Shown in pieces: positions 1-8,293 of a stretch of 63,224 nt of DNA. The notes under the pieces are model-generated. The model did not search any database and was not told the origin of the DNA. It saw nothing but the letters and a program-made list of their open reading frames with translations. Origin of the DNA: an uncultured Bacteroidales bacterium (lineage in GTDB: Bacteria > Bacteroidota > Bacteroidia > Bacteroidales > UBA932); NCBI GenBank assembly GCA_934667175.1, contig CAKULN010000014.1:1-63224 (forward strand), given 5' to 3'. How positions within the stretch are numbered: position 1 is the stretch's first letter; each line of letters starts with the position of its first letter. The position numbers were made by a program, and so were the translations under genes.

Positions 1-52
1 AGGCCATCAGGCCATTGGTTGAAACCCTCGCGCATGACGCGCGCACGCAAGG

Positions 53-1156
53 GTGAATCATTGTCAAAGTCAGGAAAGGCACAAGGGCGAGACTGACGCC
101 AACATTATAAGCATTGACAAGGAGAAGAAATCTTTTGATGACATAAAGACTTACAAAGATCTGAATCTGTTCATTGACCAGAAGTTTGACGCGCGAAAGC
201 ATAATTACATTCTGATTGACGAGGTTCAGGACATCTCGGAATGGGAAAGGACTGTAAGAAATTACAGGACTGAGGATAACACAGACATCATTGTCACAGG
301 GAGCAATTCTTCAATGCTTTCCTCAGACCTTGGCACCATCATCGGAGGGCGGTATGAGGAGATACATATTCATTCATTGAATTATAGGGAGTTCCTGCTG
401 TTCCATAATTTGGAGGACAATGATTCTTCCTTGTCATTATTCCTGAATTACGGCGGACTTCCTGGCTTGAGCAGGGTGGGAATTAATGATGACGAGCATT
501 GTTGGGAATATATCAGCGGGGTGTATAACACGGTGATGCTCAAGGATGTCATTGAAAGGCACGAGATCAGGAACCTGCCGTTCATGAATAATCTGGTTCG
601 TTTCCTTGCGGATAATGTTGGAAAACTGAATTCTGCGAACAGTATCGCCAGGACGATGAAATCCTTGGGGCAGAGTGTGTCCACACGGGTAGTTCTTGAA
701 TATCTTGGCTACTTCGGAGAGGCTTATCTTCTGTACGATGCCCCGAGGTTTGATATTCATGGGAAAAAAGTGTTTGAATCCAATGACAAGGTCTATTTTG
801 AGGACATCGGAATCCGGAATTTCATCGCTGGAGGGAACCGTGAGCAGGACATCGAGAAAGTTTTGGAGAACGTTGTCTATAATCAGTTGGTTGGTGACGG
901 GTACAAGGTTCAGGTCGGCCAGCTGAGGGTAGGAGAGATTGATTTCGTGTGCACGAAAACGGGAAAGACAGCCTATGTCCAAGTCTCTTATCTAATTGCC
1001 GACGAGGAGACGAGAAAGAGAGAGTTCGGGCGCTTGGAAAGTATCAATGACAACTATCCCAAATATGTCATATCCCTCACGCCTTTGGTGAAAAGGAATG
1101 ATATGAACGGAATAACTCATCTGGGACTCAGGGAGTTCCTGATGAATGGACTTTAG
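53..1156 (+). CDS. DUF4143/AAA_14-type ATPase, N-terminally damaged
   Basis: The protein matches the middle and C-terminal parts of the AAA_14-DUF4143 ATPase family: a Walker B-like stretch (ILIDEVQDISEWE), a sensor segment (IIVTGSNSSML), the RYEEI-LNYREFLLF region, and a C-terminal nuclease-like domain with GEIDFV and YVQVSY. The family's N-terminal Walker A (GxxxxGKS) is not present: upstream of the GTG at 53 the frame has stops at 20-22 and 35-37, and no P-loop is readable in the other two frames of the first 50 bases. The gene has therefore lost its 5' part or is frameshifted, or the true beginning lies outside the window. Its 3' end overlaps the convergent glsB gene by 4 bases. The substrate of this family is unknown, and an ATPase without a P-loop is probably inactive. 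Confidence 0.75.
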   Translation: MNHCQSQERHKGETDANIISIDKEKKSFDDIKTYKDLNLFIDQKFDARKHNYILIDEVQDISEWERTVRNYRTEDNTDIIVTGSNSSMLSSDLGTIIGGRYEEIHIHSLNYREFLLFHNLEDNDSSLSLFLNYGGLPGLSRVGINDDEHCWEYISGVYNTVMLKDVIERHEIRNLPFMNNLVRFLADNVGKLNSANSIARTMKSLGQSVSTRVVLEYLGYFGEAYLLYDAPRFDIHGKKVFESNDKVYFEDIGIRNFIAGGNREQDIEKVLENVVYNQLVGDGYKVQVGQLRVGEIDFVCTKTGKTAYVQVSYLIADEETRKREFGRLESINDNYPKYVISLTPLVKRNDMNGITHLGLREFLMNGL

Positions 1157-2235
1157 CGGAAATCTATCTCAGGGGATTGCTCGGTGGCGCTCTTGCGGTT
1201 GGCGTATTTCCGGAAGGCTTTCTCTCGGGTTTTCTCCAGCCGGTCCCTCAGCTTGTCCTCTGTGTTCCGTGACAGAGACGGGAAGCGGCTCTTGAGCGCT
1301 CTCAGTCGATTGTTGATGAATGCGTCTATGTGTCTGGACTTTTTGTCCTCGTAGATTTCGTTGAAGCAGATCATTATCCCTGTCTCGATGGCGTCGCCCA
1401 GCTCATCGTTGACAGTCGAGCCGAGCATCTTCATTGTCGAGGATGTGTTTATGTAGGAATTGACAAGCGGAGGGATTTGTGTACCTAGCCTCTTGACTGC
1501 ACTTTTGAGGAGCCGGTAGTCTTTTCTTAGGTCATCCTCGCTCAGTATCAGGTCCATAAGCAATGGATTGTCAGTCACCTTTATCGCATTGTACGGGGTC
1601 ACAAGGCCGTTTGGATCGCTGAAATGTTTTTCCAGAAACCGGATTATGAGGTTTCTGGCTGTGGCGTTGTAAGAAGGGTAGATTGTCATCTTGCCGAGAA
1701 ACCAGATTATCCCAGGGTGCTCCAGAATCACCGAGGTGATCCCATCCCAGAGGTTGTCCATCGTGAAGAGCGATTTCGCTCCGGATCTTGAGCTTTGATA
1801 TTCAGGAGCCACAAAGGATCTGCCGAGCTCCATCACGTGCGGGAGGTATTCTTTTATGAATATGTCGCTGTAGCGGTAAAGGTGGGAAGATGTGATGTCG
1901 GGCTGGCCGTCCTCCTTGAGTCTGATGTCCGGTCCGAGGATGTAGCGGTAGCCTCCTATGATGGCCTCTGCGTCCGGGTCCCAGACTATCAGCTGTTTGT
2001 ACGGATTGTCCATCGTGTCGAATCTGTCCAGATCCATGGAGAGGCCTGAGCTGGCTCCCGCCATCCTGTAGGCGGTTTCCCTCAGACGGCCAATCTCTTT
2101 CACGATGTTCGGTGAGTCCTGCCAGGTCACGACATAGAGTTCGTTACCCCCTTTGTTCGTGTTCCCAAGCTTTTTCCGGGAAGTCAGTTCCTCTTTTATC
2201 AGCCGCGTGTCTATAGGATCTATTATTCTTTCCAT
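1153..2235 (-). CDS. glsB: Glycine-lipid N-acyltransferase GlsB-like (GNAT/hemolysin-type acyltransferase)
   Basis: A GNAT-like acyltransferase of about 360 residues, related to the OlsB/GlsB group that transfers an acyl chain to the amino group of an amino acid. Visible features are ELYVVTWQDSPNIVKEIGRLRETAYR, an acceptor/donor core (IIGGYRYILG), and VMELGRSFVAPEYQ, which carries the family's ELGRSFV signature. The partner O-acyltransferase gene lies immediately upstream on the same strand, as in the Bacteroides glycine-lipid pair glsB-glsA, and this is the main reason for the specific name. I chose the ATG at 2235 (MERIIDP); an in-frame start at 2325 would run through a hairpin repeat element and overlap the upstream gene, so it is unlikely. 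An ornithine-lipid role cannot be excluded from sequence alone. Confidence 0.72.
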   Translation of the reverse strand: MERIIDPIDTRLIKEELTSRKKLGNTNKGGNELYVVTWQDSPNIVKEIGRLRETAYRMAGASSGLSMDLDRFDTMDNPYKQLIVWDPDAEAIIGGYRYILGPDIRLKEDGQPDITSSHLYRYSDIFIKEYLPHVMELGRSFVAPEYQSSRSGAKSLFTMDNLWDGITSVILEHPGIIWFLGKMTIYPSYNATARNLIIRFLEKHFSDPNGLVTPYNAIKVTDNPLLMDLILSEDDLRKDYRLLKSAVKRLGTQIPPLVNSYINTSSTMKMLGSTVNDELGDAIETGIMICFNEIYEDKKSRHIDAFINNRLRALKSRFPSLSRNTEDKLRDRLEKTREKAFRKYANRKSATEQSPEIDFR

Positions 2236-2239
2236 TATT

Positions 2240-2298
2240 TTGCTTTGTTCGAAATGTTCTTTGTGGTGATAATTCTTCAGACAAATCAAAACAGATTT
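2240..2298. repeat. Diverged copy of a hairpin repeat element between glsA and glsB
   Basis: Read on the minus strand, this spacer has a left arm near CTGTTTTGATTTGTCTGAA, a centre containing CACAAAGAACATTTC, and a degenerate right arm CGAACAAAGCAAAA. The same layout with perfect 21-bp arms occurs at 24275-24347. The element begins at the glsA stop codon and ends just before the chosen glsB start. Confidence 0.6.
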
Positions 2299-3137
2299 TA
2301 TTCGTTGATGTTCTCGCTGTCCCATTCCAGGCGATAGACTTCGTCCCTTATCCTCTCAGCCCACTGAAGAGGGGAGAGACCTCCATCCATTTCAGAGGGA
2401 GAGAAAGGTCTGCCGAACATTATCCTGAACCGTTTGTGCTTCGCGCGGTACAATTCATCCGGAAGGAGCATCATCCCGATGTTGAATCTGATTCCTAGCC
2501 ATTCACGTATTGATTCAACACGGTAGAACCTTTTCGAGTTTTCCCCGAAGAATCTGACCGGCACAATCCATCTTCCGGTCGCAACGCTTTGGCTGACAAA
2601 GGACTTGCTCCAAGCGGTGTCTTGAATATGCCCGTTCGTCTTTCGCGAGCATTTCCCGGCGGGGAACACCAGGATGTCGTCATCGCTCTCATAGATTGCC
2701 TTGACCTGAGCCGGAAGATTCCTGTTTTGTCCGCCCATCTTGTTGACCGGTACCGACAGCGAGGCGATAGGCTTGATATTCATTAAAAAATCATTCACAA
2801 GCAGCCGGACAGGCTTTCCAGTCCTCTCGCTGATGACTCCAAGCAGCGCTATTCCGTCAACTCCTCCGAGCGGATGGTTTGACGCGAAGGTCAGTCTGGT
2901 CGTGCATACGGCGTCAAGATTCTCAAGTCCCCTGACGTCAATCTTGACATCAAGATATTCAAGGCATTTCCGGCAGAATTCTGTACCTTCATAACCTTGC
3001 GTCAGAAATCCGTTGATAAAATCCTGATGGATGAATCGCTCCATCCATCTGACCAGGAACCGAGGTATGTCTTTCCCAGTCCTTTCCCTGACAATCTTGC
3101 CTATGTCAATCGCATATTCTGAACAGTCCCTCTGCAT
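2298..3137 (-). CDS. glsA: Glycine-lipid O-acyltransferase GlsA-like (PlsC-type acyltransferase)
   Basis: A PlsC/LPLAT-type acyltransferase of about 279 residues. It shows the catalytic block NHPLGGVDG (His and Asp of the family's H-D motif, with one extra residue between them), then LLVNDFLMNIKP, and the later motif VFPAGKCSRK, equivalent to the FPEGxxS block. In the glycine-lipid pathway this type of enzyme adds the second acyl chain to N-acyl glycine made by GlsB, whose gene lies directly downstream. A TTG 21 bases upstream is also in frame, but a perfect -7 promoter box covers it (3156-3163), so translation must begin at the ATG at 3137. Confidence 0.75.
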   Translation of the reverse strand: MQRDCSEYAIDIGKIVRERTGKDIPRFLVRWMERFIHQDFINGFLTQGYEGTEFCRKCLEYLDVKIDVRGLENLDAVCTTRLTFASNHPLGGVDGIALLGVISERTGKPVRLLVNDFLMNIKPIASLSVPVNKMGGQNRNLPAQVKAIYESDDDILVFPAGKCSRKTNGHIQDTAWSKSFVSQSVATGRWIVPVRFFGENSKRFYRVESIREWLGIRFNIGMMLLPDELYRAKHKRFRIMFGRPFSPSEMDGGLSPLQWAERIRDEVYRLEWDSENINE

Positions 3138-3155
3138 CAACTCATTTTTTATTTG

Positions 3156-3163
3156 CAAAAGTA
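3156..3163 (-). promoter_or_regulatory. Bacteroidetes -7 box for the glsA-glsB operon
   Basis: Minus strand TACTTTTG, a perfect TAnnTTTG match, about 19 bases before the ATG at 3137. It predicts a very short leader and decides the start codon of glsA. No clear TTG -33 box is visible. Confidence 0.6.
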
Positions 3164-3275
3164 ATCAATCTTAAGAATAGTTATACTTATTACAGTAAAA
3201 TATCTTACGTTTATTGATTATTGCCTATCCAGATCTTGCTATGGGGTGTGTTGCCGGAACGATGTACCTAAGGCA

Positions 3276-5663
3276 TCACTCCGCGCGGATGGCGTCTGCC
3301 GGGTTGGAATGGGCTGCGTGGAGGGTCTGGAAGAAGATCGAGAGCACAGCGATGAGTAGCGAGACGGCACCGGAGGCTATGAATATCCACGGGCTCAGTC
3401 CGATTCTGTACGAGAAGCCTTCCAGCCACTTGTCCATCACGAACCACGAAAGCGGAACCGAGAAGATGAACGAAACCAGAAGCGGGGCGCAGAACTTTGT
3501 CAGAAGCAGGGAGAGAACCTCGTTCGTGGTGCTGCCCATAATGCGGCGCACACCGATCTCCTTCTTGCGTTGCCTGATGAAGAACAGCGACATCCCGATG
3601 AAACCGAGGATGGAGATGAGCACTGCCACGCCTGTGAATATGCCCACGATCCTCATCGTGTTCTTTTCCTCCTCCAACGAGGCTCTAACCGTAGCGTCCA
3701 CGCTTTGAACTTTCCAGTCAAGATCCTCGGAGGTCCCGTCAACCTCTTTCACAAGGTCACAGAGTTTCTTCCAAGCGTCAGGTGAGCCATCGGTCTTGAC
3801 CATGAAGTTCGGATCCTCTATCTCATCCGTGTCTTTGACCGAGATGATGAACGGCTGGTAAGGATCAAGGACATTCGTCATATGGAAATTGGAGAATATG
3901 CCGGCTACCTGCGTCGCGCCTCTGTCGTCGCCCCAGTATATGACTGTTTCATCGTCCTTCAGCCCAAGTTTTCCTGCGAGCTCCTCGTTGATGTATTTCA
4001 CATCGCCTGAAAGGTGGTTGTCCTTCAGAAGGTTGATTCCCATAATGTCGATGAACTCCTTGTCCCAAGTCGTGAGATAGACCAGAAGATTATTCTTGTC
4101 CTTGTCCGTGCGGGGGCTCATCGACCGATAGTTGCCGTCAAGGGATGTGCCTGAGAACGAGCCTATTCCCTGAATGAACGGCTGGCCTTTCAGAGCGTTT
4201 CTCATAACCTCAGGATTGTCAGCGCTGACGCGGAAGATGTTCTCCGTGTTATAGCCCAGCGGAGCCTTGACCAGATGGTTCATCTGGAGCAGGATCGTTA
4301 TGGTCGCGGTCATCATCGTCATCGTGATCACATTCTGAAGGATTATGAATATCCTGCTGAGCACCATCTTGGAGTGGTAGCGGAACGAACCCTTCACCAC
4401 GTCGATCGGCTTGTATTTCGAGAGTGAGACGGTAGGCATTATTCCGGAGATTATTCCGGTCAGGACAATGAACAGCAGACTGACCGAGACTGTGGAGAAG
4501 TTGATGTCCCTAAGTATGTCGATTTTTCCTTTGAAGAGCACGGCCATCTTGTCCTCAAGCAGAAGAGCCAGCGCTCCGCCGATGAGGAAGGAGATGAACA
4601 CCATCAGAGTGGATTCTCCGATCAGCTCCAAGGATATTCCCAGACCATCGCTGCCGAGAAGTCTTCTGGTGGCCATTTCCTTTGCCCTGAAACCGGTGTT
4701 TGCCACCGTGAGGTTGATGTAGTTCGTGACCGCGAACATAAGTATCGCCAGAACCACGGCCAGCAATATTCCTAAAAGGCTCTTGTCTCCGGTCTGAAGG
4801 CCCGCACCGGTGTTTTGCGGAGCGAACATCAAGTCGTCGAGTGGTATGACGGTGGTCTTTGTGTCACCGTAGAAGTTGAACATAGGGATGCTTTCTGTGC
4901 AGTAGGCGGTCAGATCGTCGATCTTGTCGTTTAGGTCGGCTCCCGGTCTCATCATCAGGAAAGACAACGTTGAGCCCAACGGCCCGCTGGCCATCAGGTC
5001 GTTGCGGAGTCTGTAGCCGAGTACCTGCGGAGCGCGTTCGAAATTGGCGATGACAGCTGTCTCGTTCAGGAGCACGGTCTTGTCCAGATCCTTGATAACC
5101 CCTGAGACGGTGTAAACGAGCGAGCTGTCGTACGGATCTCCATTCTCATCACTTACAAAGACATACCGTGTCCCCTCGATCTGGAGCGACTGTCCGAGGA
5201 CATTGCCGTCAGGGAACAAGGCTTTGGCAAGAGATTCTGTGACAACGCATTTCTCTGGACTGTCGAGCGCGGTCTCCCGGTCTCCCTGAACCATCTTGAA
5301 GTCAAAGAACCTGAAGAAATTGGAGTCCGCGAGCATTATGTTGCCGGCGTTGTCTCCCTGTGACTCCTCATAGATTCTGTCTTCGTGCTTGATCTTCCCG
5401 TTGTGCATGTAGACGCAGCAGACATCCTCCACTTCCGGATACCTGTCCTTGAGCGAGTGTGCGCAGTCCGGCCATGACAAGAGATTGTCATTTGTGCCCA
5501 GCACATATATCCTTTCATGGTCCTTGTGCCATTTGTCAATGCTGAACTGCCGGTAGGTGTAGTCCCCGATCAGTATAACGAACATCAGCGAGAGTGCCAG
5601 CCCCACCACATTGATCACCGCATAGAGCGGATTGTTCTTCAAAAATCTAAAGAAATATTTCAT
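3276..5663 (-). CDS. MacB/FtsX-like ABC transporter permease, orphan
   Basis: Permease of about 795 residues with the two-unit layout common in Bacteroidetes: an N-terminal membrane segment (NNPLYAVINVVGLALSLMFV), a large periplasmic MacB_PCD-like domain, an FtsX block of membrane segments around residues 290-440, a second periplasmic domain, and a second FtsX block near the C-terminus (RQRKKEIGVRRIMGS is the typical cytoplasmic loop). Such proteins move lipids, lipoproteins or peptides using mechanical transmission from a cytoplasmic ATPase, but no ATPase gene is adjacent, so the partner must be elsewhere. The start at 5663 is preferred over 5669 because a Shine-Dalgarno-like AAAGGAG lies 7 bases before it and only 1 base before the other ATG. 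Confidence 0.85.
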   Translation of the reverse strand: MKYFFRFLKNNPLYAVINVVGLALSLMFVILIGDYTYRQFSIDKWHKDHERIYVLGTNDNLLSWPDCAHSLKDRYPEVEDVCCVYMHNGKIKHEDRIYEESQGDNAGNIMLADSNFFRFFDFKMVQGDRETALDSPEKCVVTESLAKALFPDGNVLGQSLQIEGTRYVFVSDENGDPYDSSLVYTVSGVIKDLDKTVLLNETAVIANFERAPQVLGYRLRNDLMASGPLGSTLSFLMMRPGADLNDKIDDLTAYCTESIPMFNFYGDTKTTVIPLDDLMFAPQNTGAGLQTGDKSLLGILLAVVLAILMFAVTNYINLTVANTGFRAKEMATRRLLGSDGLGISLELIGESTLMVFISFLIGGALALLLEDKMAVLFKGKIDILRDINFSTVSVSLLFIVLTGIISGIMPTVSLSKYKPIDVVKGSFRYHSKMVLSRIFIILQNVITMTMMTATITILLQMNHLVKAPLGYNTENIFRVSADNPEVMRNALKGQPFIQGIGSFSGTSLDGNYRSMSPRTDKDKNNLLVYLTTWDKEFIDIMGINLLKDNHLSGDVKYINEELAGKLGLKDDETVIYWGDDRGATQVAGIFSNFHMTNVLDPYQPFIISVKDTDEIEDPNFMVKTDGSPDAWKKLCDLVKEVDGTSEDLDWKVQSVDATVRASLEEEKNTMRIVGIFTGVAVLISILGFIGMSLFFIRQRKKEIGVRRIMGSTTNEVLSLLLTKFCAPLLVSFIFSVPLSWFVMDKWLEGFSYRIGLSPWIFIASGAVSLLIAVLSIFFQTLHAAHSNPADAIRAE

Positions 5664-5711
5664 TGTCATGCTCCTTTTCCAAACAAAACTTTGCTTTTAT
5701 TGGCTTTTGTG

Positions 5712-5847
5712 GGTCGTTTCGGCAGGCTCAACGACCGTGGTTCGACTATCTCACCAACCATCAACAAATACATCGGGCAACGTGTTGGTCACAATAATAG
5801 TCACCAACTTGTTACATTGGCGGTCGTTGAGCTTGCCGAAACGACCG
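5712..5847. repeat. Inverted pair of REP-like palindromes
   Basis: Left copy starts GGTCGTTTCGGCAGGCTCAA and ends near 5737. The right copy, at 5821-5847, is its reverse complement with one change. Each copy is itself a small palindrome (CGGTCGTT...AACGACCG). They belong to the window-wide TTCGACAGGCTCAG family. Confidence 0.8.
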
Positions 5848-5931
5848 TATGTTAAAAGCGCAATCTATTTCTGTGCCAAAATAAATAAGTAATTGAAATT
5901 CAGAAATATCCTTACTTTATGAATATCCCGA

Positions 5932-5974
5932 AGTGTAAAGAAATTTAACACAGACTGTAAAGAAACTTTACACT
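5932..5974. promoter_or_regulatory. Inverted repeat AGTGTAAAG...CTTTACACT
   Basis: Perfect 9-bp arms at 5932-5940 and 5966-5974, with a partial third copy of TGTAAAG between them. It may be a regulator site for either divergent gene or a hairpin. No regulator is identified. Confidence 0.4.
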
Positions 5975-5981
5975 TTCCGAT

Positions 5982-6050
5982 GGTCACTTCGACAGGCTCA
6001 GTGACCTGCGAATGAAGGATACTTCATACGGTCACTGAGCCTGTCGGACC
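5982..6050. repeat. Inverted pair of REP-like palindromes
   Basis: GGTCACTTCGACAGGCTCAG...TGACC at 5982-6006 and an inverted copy GGTCACTGAGCCTGTCGGAC at 6030-6050, separated by a small hairpin (GAATGAAGGATACTTCAT). Confidence 0.8.
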
Positions 6051-6089
6051 TTTCGTTTACATTATCTCTATATTCATAGAATATCTCAA

Positions 6090-6140
6090 TTGAAAATATT
6101 GGGAATCCTTTGTTGAAAATATTGGGAATTTATATCTTTG
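6090..6140 (+). promoter_or_regulatory. Promoter with a 17-bp tandem direct repeat
   Basis: TTGAAAATATTGGGAAT occurs at 6090-6106 and again at 6113-6129, a 23-base period (about two helical turns). The TTG that opens the second copy lies 17 bases before the -7 box TATCTTTG at 6133-6140, so a protein bound to the repeats would cover the -33 region. A second TAnnTTTG (TACTTTTG) lies at 6153-6160, just before the ATG. Confidence 0.6.
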
Positions 6141-6163
6141 CGAGACATTAATTACTTTTGGCT

Positions 6164-7429
6164 ATGTATTACAGCAGACTTGTCGAAAAGGAGATTGAAC
6201 TGAAACTGAGAACGTCAGGAGCCATAGTGGTTGCAGGGCCGAAGTTTTGTGGCAAAACCACTACCTGCATGCTCTATCAAAAGAGTTTTGTCAAACTAAA
6301 CACGAAACAGACCATTGCGATGGCTAGAATGAATCCGAGGGGCATCCTGTCTGGAGAGAATCCCAGATTGATAGATGAATGGCAGAAAGCTCCGGACATA
6401 TGGAATCAAGTGAAGGATGACCTTGATGTCAAGTATGAGTTTGGCAAGTACATACTTACAGGAAGCTCGACACCTGCTGACAAGACGGAAATGCATCATA
6501 GCGGTGCAGGCAGAATCGCACCTGTGAGGATGCGTCCGATGAGCCTGTGGGAGTCGAAAGAATCCAAAGGTACGGTTTCACTTAAGGATTTGTTTGACGG
6601 TGGTAAAACCTTCCCTTGGGACTTGAATCTGGACTTTCAATTGAATGATGTCGCTCATCTGATTTGCCGTGGCGGGTGGCCGATTGCCGTGTTGGCACCC
6701 GAAGATATTGCCATTGAGATTACGAAGAACTATTGGAATGGACTTTTCGTGTTCGATGACTCTGAGAATGACCGGTTTCGCAACAAGAAACCGGAAGTGC
6801 TGAGGATGATTGTACGGAGTTATGCTCGGCATATATCCACGGAAGCGGCTCTTGCCACCATAATTGCCGATGTCAGACAAAGTAATGAACGGACAATGGA
6901 TCATAAGACCTTTGGTGACTATCTGGAAGCACTGAATGACTTGTATATTTTGGAGGATATGGAAGCTTGGAATCCGAATATCCGATCCAAAACATCAATT
7001 CGTTCAACGCCTACGCGGCATTTCGTGGACACATCCATTGCCTGCCGTGCATTGAACATTATGCCGGATGATCTGATGTGTGATCTTGAAAGTTTCGGTT
7101 TATTTTTCGAGGATCTGGCTGTCCGAGACCTTAGGGTCTATTCTAGTACGCTGTGTGGTGAGGTACGTCACTATCGCGACAATGCTGGTCTGGAATGCGA
7201 TGCCGTTGTGCATTTGGAGGATGGACGTTGGGGGGCAATTGAAATCAAACTTGGTGGAGACGACTTGATCGAGGCTGGTGCTTCCTCTCTAAAGACGCTC
7301 AAGTCGAAGATTGAGGAGAAGAGCGATGAAAACAAGCCATCTTTCCTTTTGGTCCTTACCGCTGTTGGTGGCTCCTACAAAAGAGAAGACGGGGTGTATG
7401 TCGCACCTATCAATCTTCTGAAACCATAA
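6164..7429 (+). CDS. DUF4143/AAA_14-family ATPase, intact
   Basis: Complete 421-residue member of the AAA_14-DUF4143 family. It has a Walker A (GPKFCGKTT) near residue 25, an ATPase acidic segment (RLIDEWQKAP), a sensor (YILTGSSTP), and a C-terminal PD-(D/E)xK-like nuclease fold (LECDAVVHLEDGRWGAIEIK). The ATG at 6164 is chosen over an upstream TTG at 6158 because it follows the promoter with a short leader and gives the usual N-terminus. Base composition is more AT-rich than the neighbouring metabolic genes, and the gene stands alone between repeats, which fits horizontal acquisition. Cellular role unknown; members are often seen near mobile elements. Confidence 0.85.
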   Translation: MYYSRLVEKEIELKLRTSGAIVVAGPKFCGKTTTCMLYQKSFVKLNTKQTIAMARMNPRGILSGENPRLIDEWQKAPDIWNQVKDDLDVKYEFGKYILTGSSTPADKTEMHHSGAGRIAPVRMRPMSLWESKESKGTVSLKDLFDGGKTFPWDLNLDFQLNDVAHLICRGGWPIAVLAPEDIAIEITKNYWNGLFVFDDSENDRFRNKKPEVLRMIVRSYARHISTEAALATIIADVRQSNERTMDHKTFGDYLEALNDLYILEDMEAWNPNIRSKTSIRSTPTRHFVDTSIACRALNIMPDDLMCDLESFGLFFEDLAVRDLRVYSSTLCGEVRHYRDNAGLECDAVVHLEDGRWGAIEIKLGGDDLIEAGASSLKTLKSKIEEKSDENKPSFLLVLTAVGGSYKREDGVYVAPINLLKP

Positions 7430-7556
7430 TAAGCCTAAAATCTGTGGCAGATAACTTGCTGTAAATTAATTAAAAGATCGCTGAAAATGTCACTTCGACA
7501 AAAAGGCTGTATAGTGCGAAAGGATGTCACCTTTTCTCTTTACGAACTTTTTGCTG

Positions 7557-7564
7557 TATTTTTG
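7557..7564 (+). promoter_or_regulatory. -7 box for the Ala-rich exported protein
   Basis: TATTTTTG, a perfect TAnnTTTG match, 37 bases before the ATG at 7601. No convincing TTG -33 box at the usual distance. Confidence 0.5.
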
Positions 7565-7600
7565 CAATGCAATAACACAACGAATTAAATCATTAATAGG

Positions 7601-8167
7601 ATGAAAGCGTTAAAAATCTTTACGGTCGCTGCCATGGCGATCATGCTTGCGGCTCCATGCCGCGCCAATGTGTCATCAGAGGCCGCCCCTGCCGCCCAGA
7701 CTGCATCCACATCACTCACCAAGAACAATGGAGCCGCTGCCGGCAAGGCACTTCTGGCTCTTTACACCCAGTACAAAAGCAACGGAAGTCTCGACATGAC
7801 CAATGCGACGAACATTGCCAACATGATCACTCTGGCCAATAACATCAAAGGCCTTAAATCTAACGTCAACACAGCCAATTTCGTCAAAGGGTTGATCTCC
7901 GGCTCCGGCAAACTGGTCAACACCGGCAACTCAAAGAATGTTCTTGGCAGCTTGACCAAACTTGCTGGGTTGGATCTCTCGTCTTTGCAGACTTCTGCTA
8001 AGGCCGCCGCGAAAACCGCAGCGACCAACGCTGCCAAATCGGCTGCCACAGATGCTCTATCAAAAATAGCCTCTTCAAAGGATGCTTCTGCTGCGGTGTC
8101 TAATGCCAAAGAGATTGCATCAGCTGCATCAACCCTCAACTCGCTCTTCAAAACCTTGAAGAAATAG
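7601..8167 (+). CDS. Ala/Lys/Ser-rich exported protein of unknown function
   Basis: 188 residues. A signal peptide (MKALKIFTVAAMAIMLAAP, then CRA) precedes a mature chain that is dominated by Ala, Ser, Thr, Asn, Leu and Lys. The C-terminal half contains repeated AAKTAATNAAKSAATDAL-type segments that should form a long amphipathic helix. There are no aromatic-rich or catalytic motifs. It could be a periplasmic or surface helical protein, but I do not recognise a family. It has its own promoter and is closed by the nested palindrome at 8177-8284. Confidence 0.7.
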   Translation: MKALKIFTVAAMAIMLAAPCRANVSSEAAPAAQTASTSLTKNNGAAAGKALLALYTQYKSNGSLDMTNATNIANMITLANNIKGLKSNVNTANFVKGLISGSGKLVNTGNSKNVLGSLTKLAGLDLSSLQTSAKAAAKTAATNAAKSAATDALSKIASSKDASAAVSNAKEIASAASTLNSLFKTLKK

Positions 8168-8176
8168 GAAATAATA

Positions 8177-8284
8177 CGTGGCGGCTAACATATTGCTAAT
8201 TAATTAAATAAATGAAGTCCTGGTGTTAAAGTCGACACCAGGACTTCGCTTTTCTTGTTTACTATCAGCACTTTATGTGTCACG
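8177..8284. repeat. Nested palindromic element b (108 bp) with terminator-like core
   Basis: Outer ends are CGTGGCGGCTAAC on the left and GTGTCACG on the right. The inner hairpin has a perfect 13-bp stem, GAAGTCCTGGTGT (8214-8226) against ACACCAGGACTTC (8235-8247), followed by a T-rich run. Both half-arms are 44 bases long. It starts 9 bases after the stop at 8167 and ends 9 bases before the convergent stop at 8294, so it can act as a bidirectional terminator. Three relatives lie at 28669, 38784 and 44515. Confidence 0.8.
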
Positions 8285-8293
8285 GCTCCTTTG

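Larger units (their letters stand above)
5664..6163. other. Divergent intergenic region packed with repeats
   Basis: This 500-base gap has no credible gene. It holds two pairs of REP-like palindromes, a 9-bp inverted repeat around AGTGTAAAG, a 17-bp direct repeat and a perfect -7 box for the rightward ATPase gene. Each is listed separately. Confidence 0.7.

Noticed and set aside
1153..2325. Longer version of glsB starting at 2325
   Set aside because: The extra 30 codons translate a hairpin repeat element and overlap glsA; the ATG at 2235 gives the usual N-terminus.
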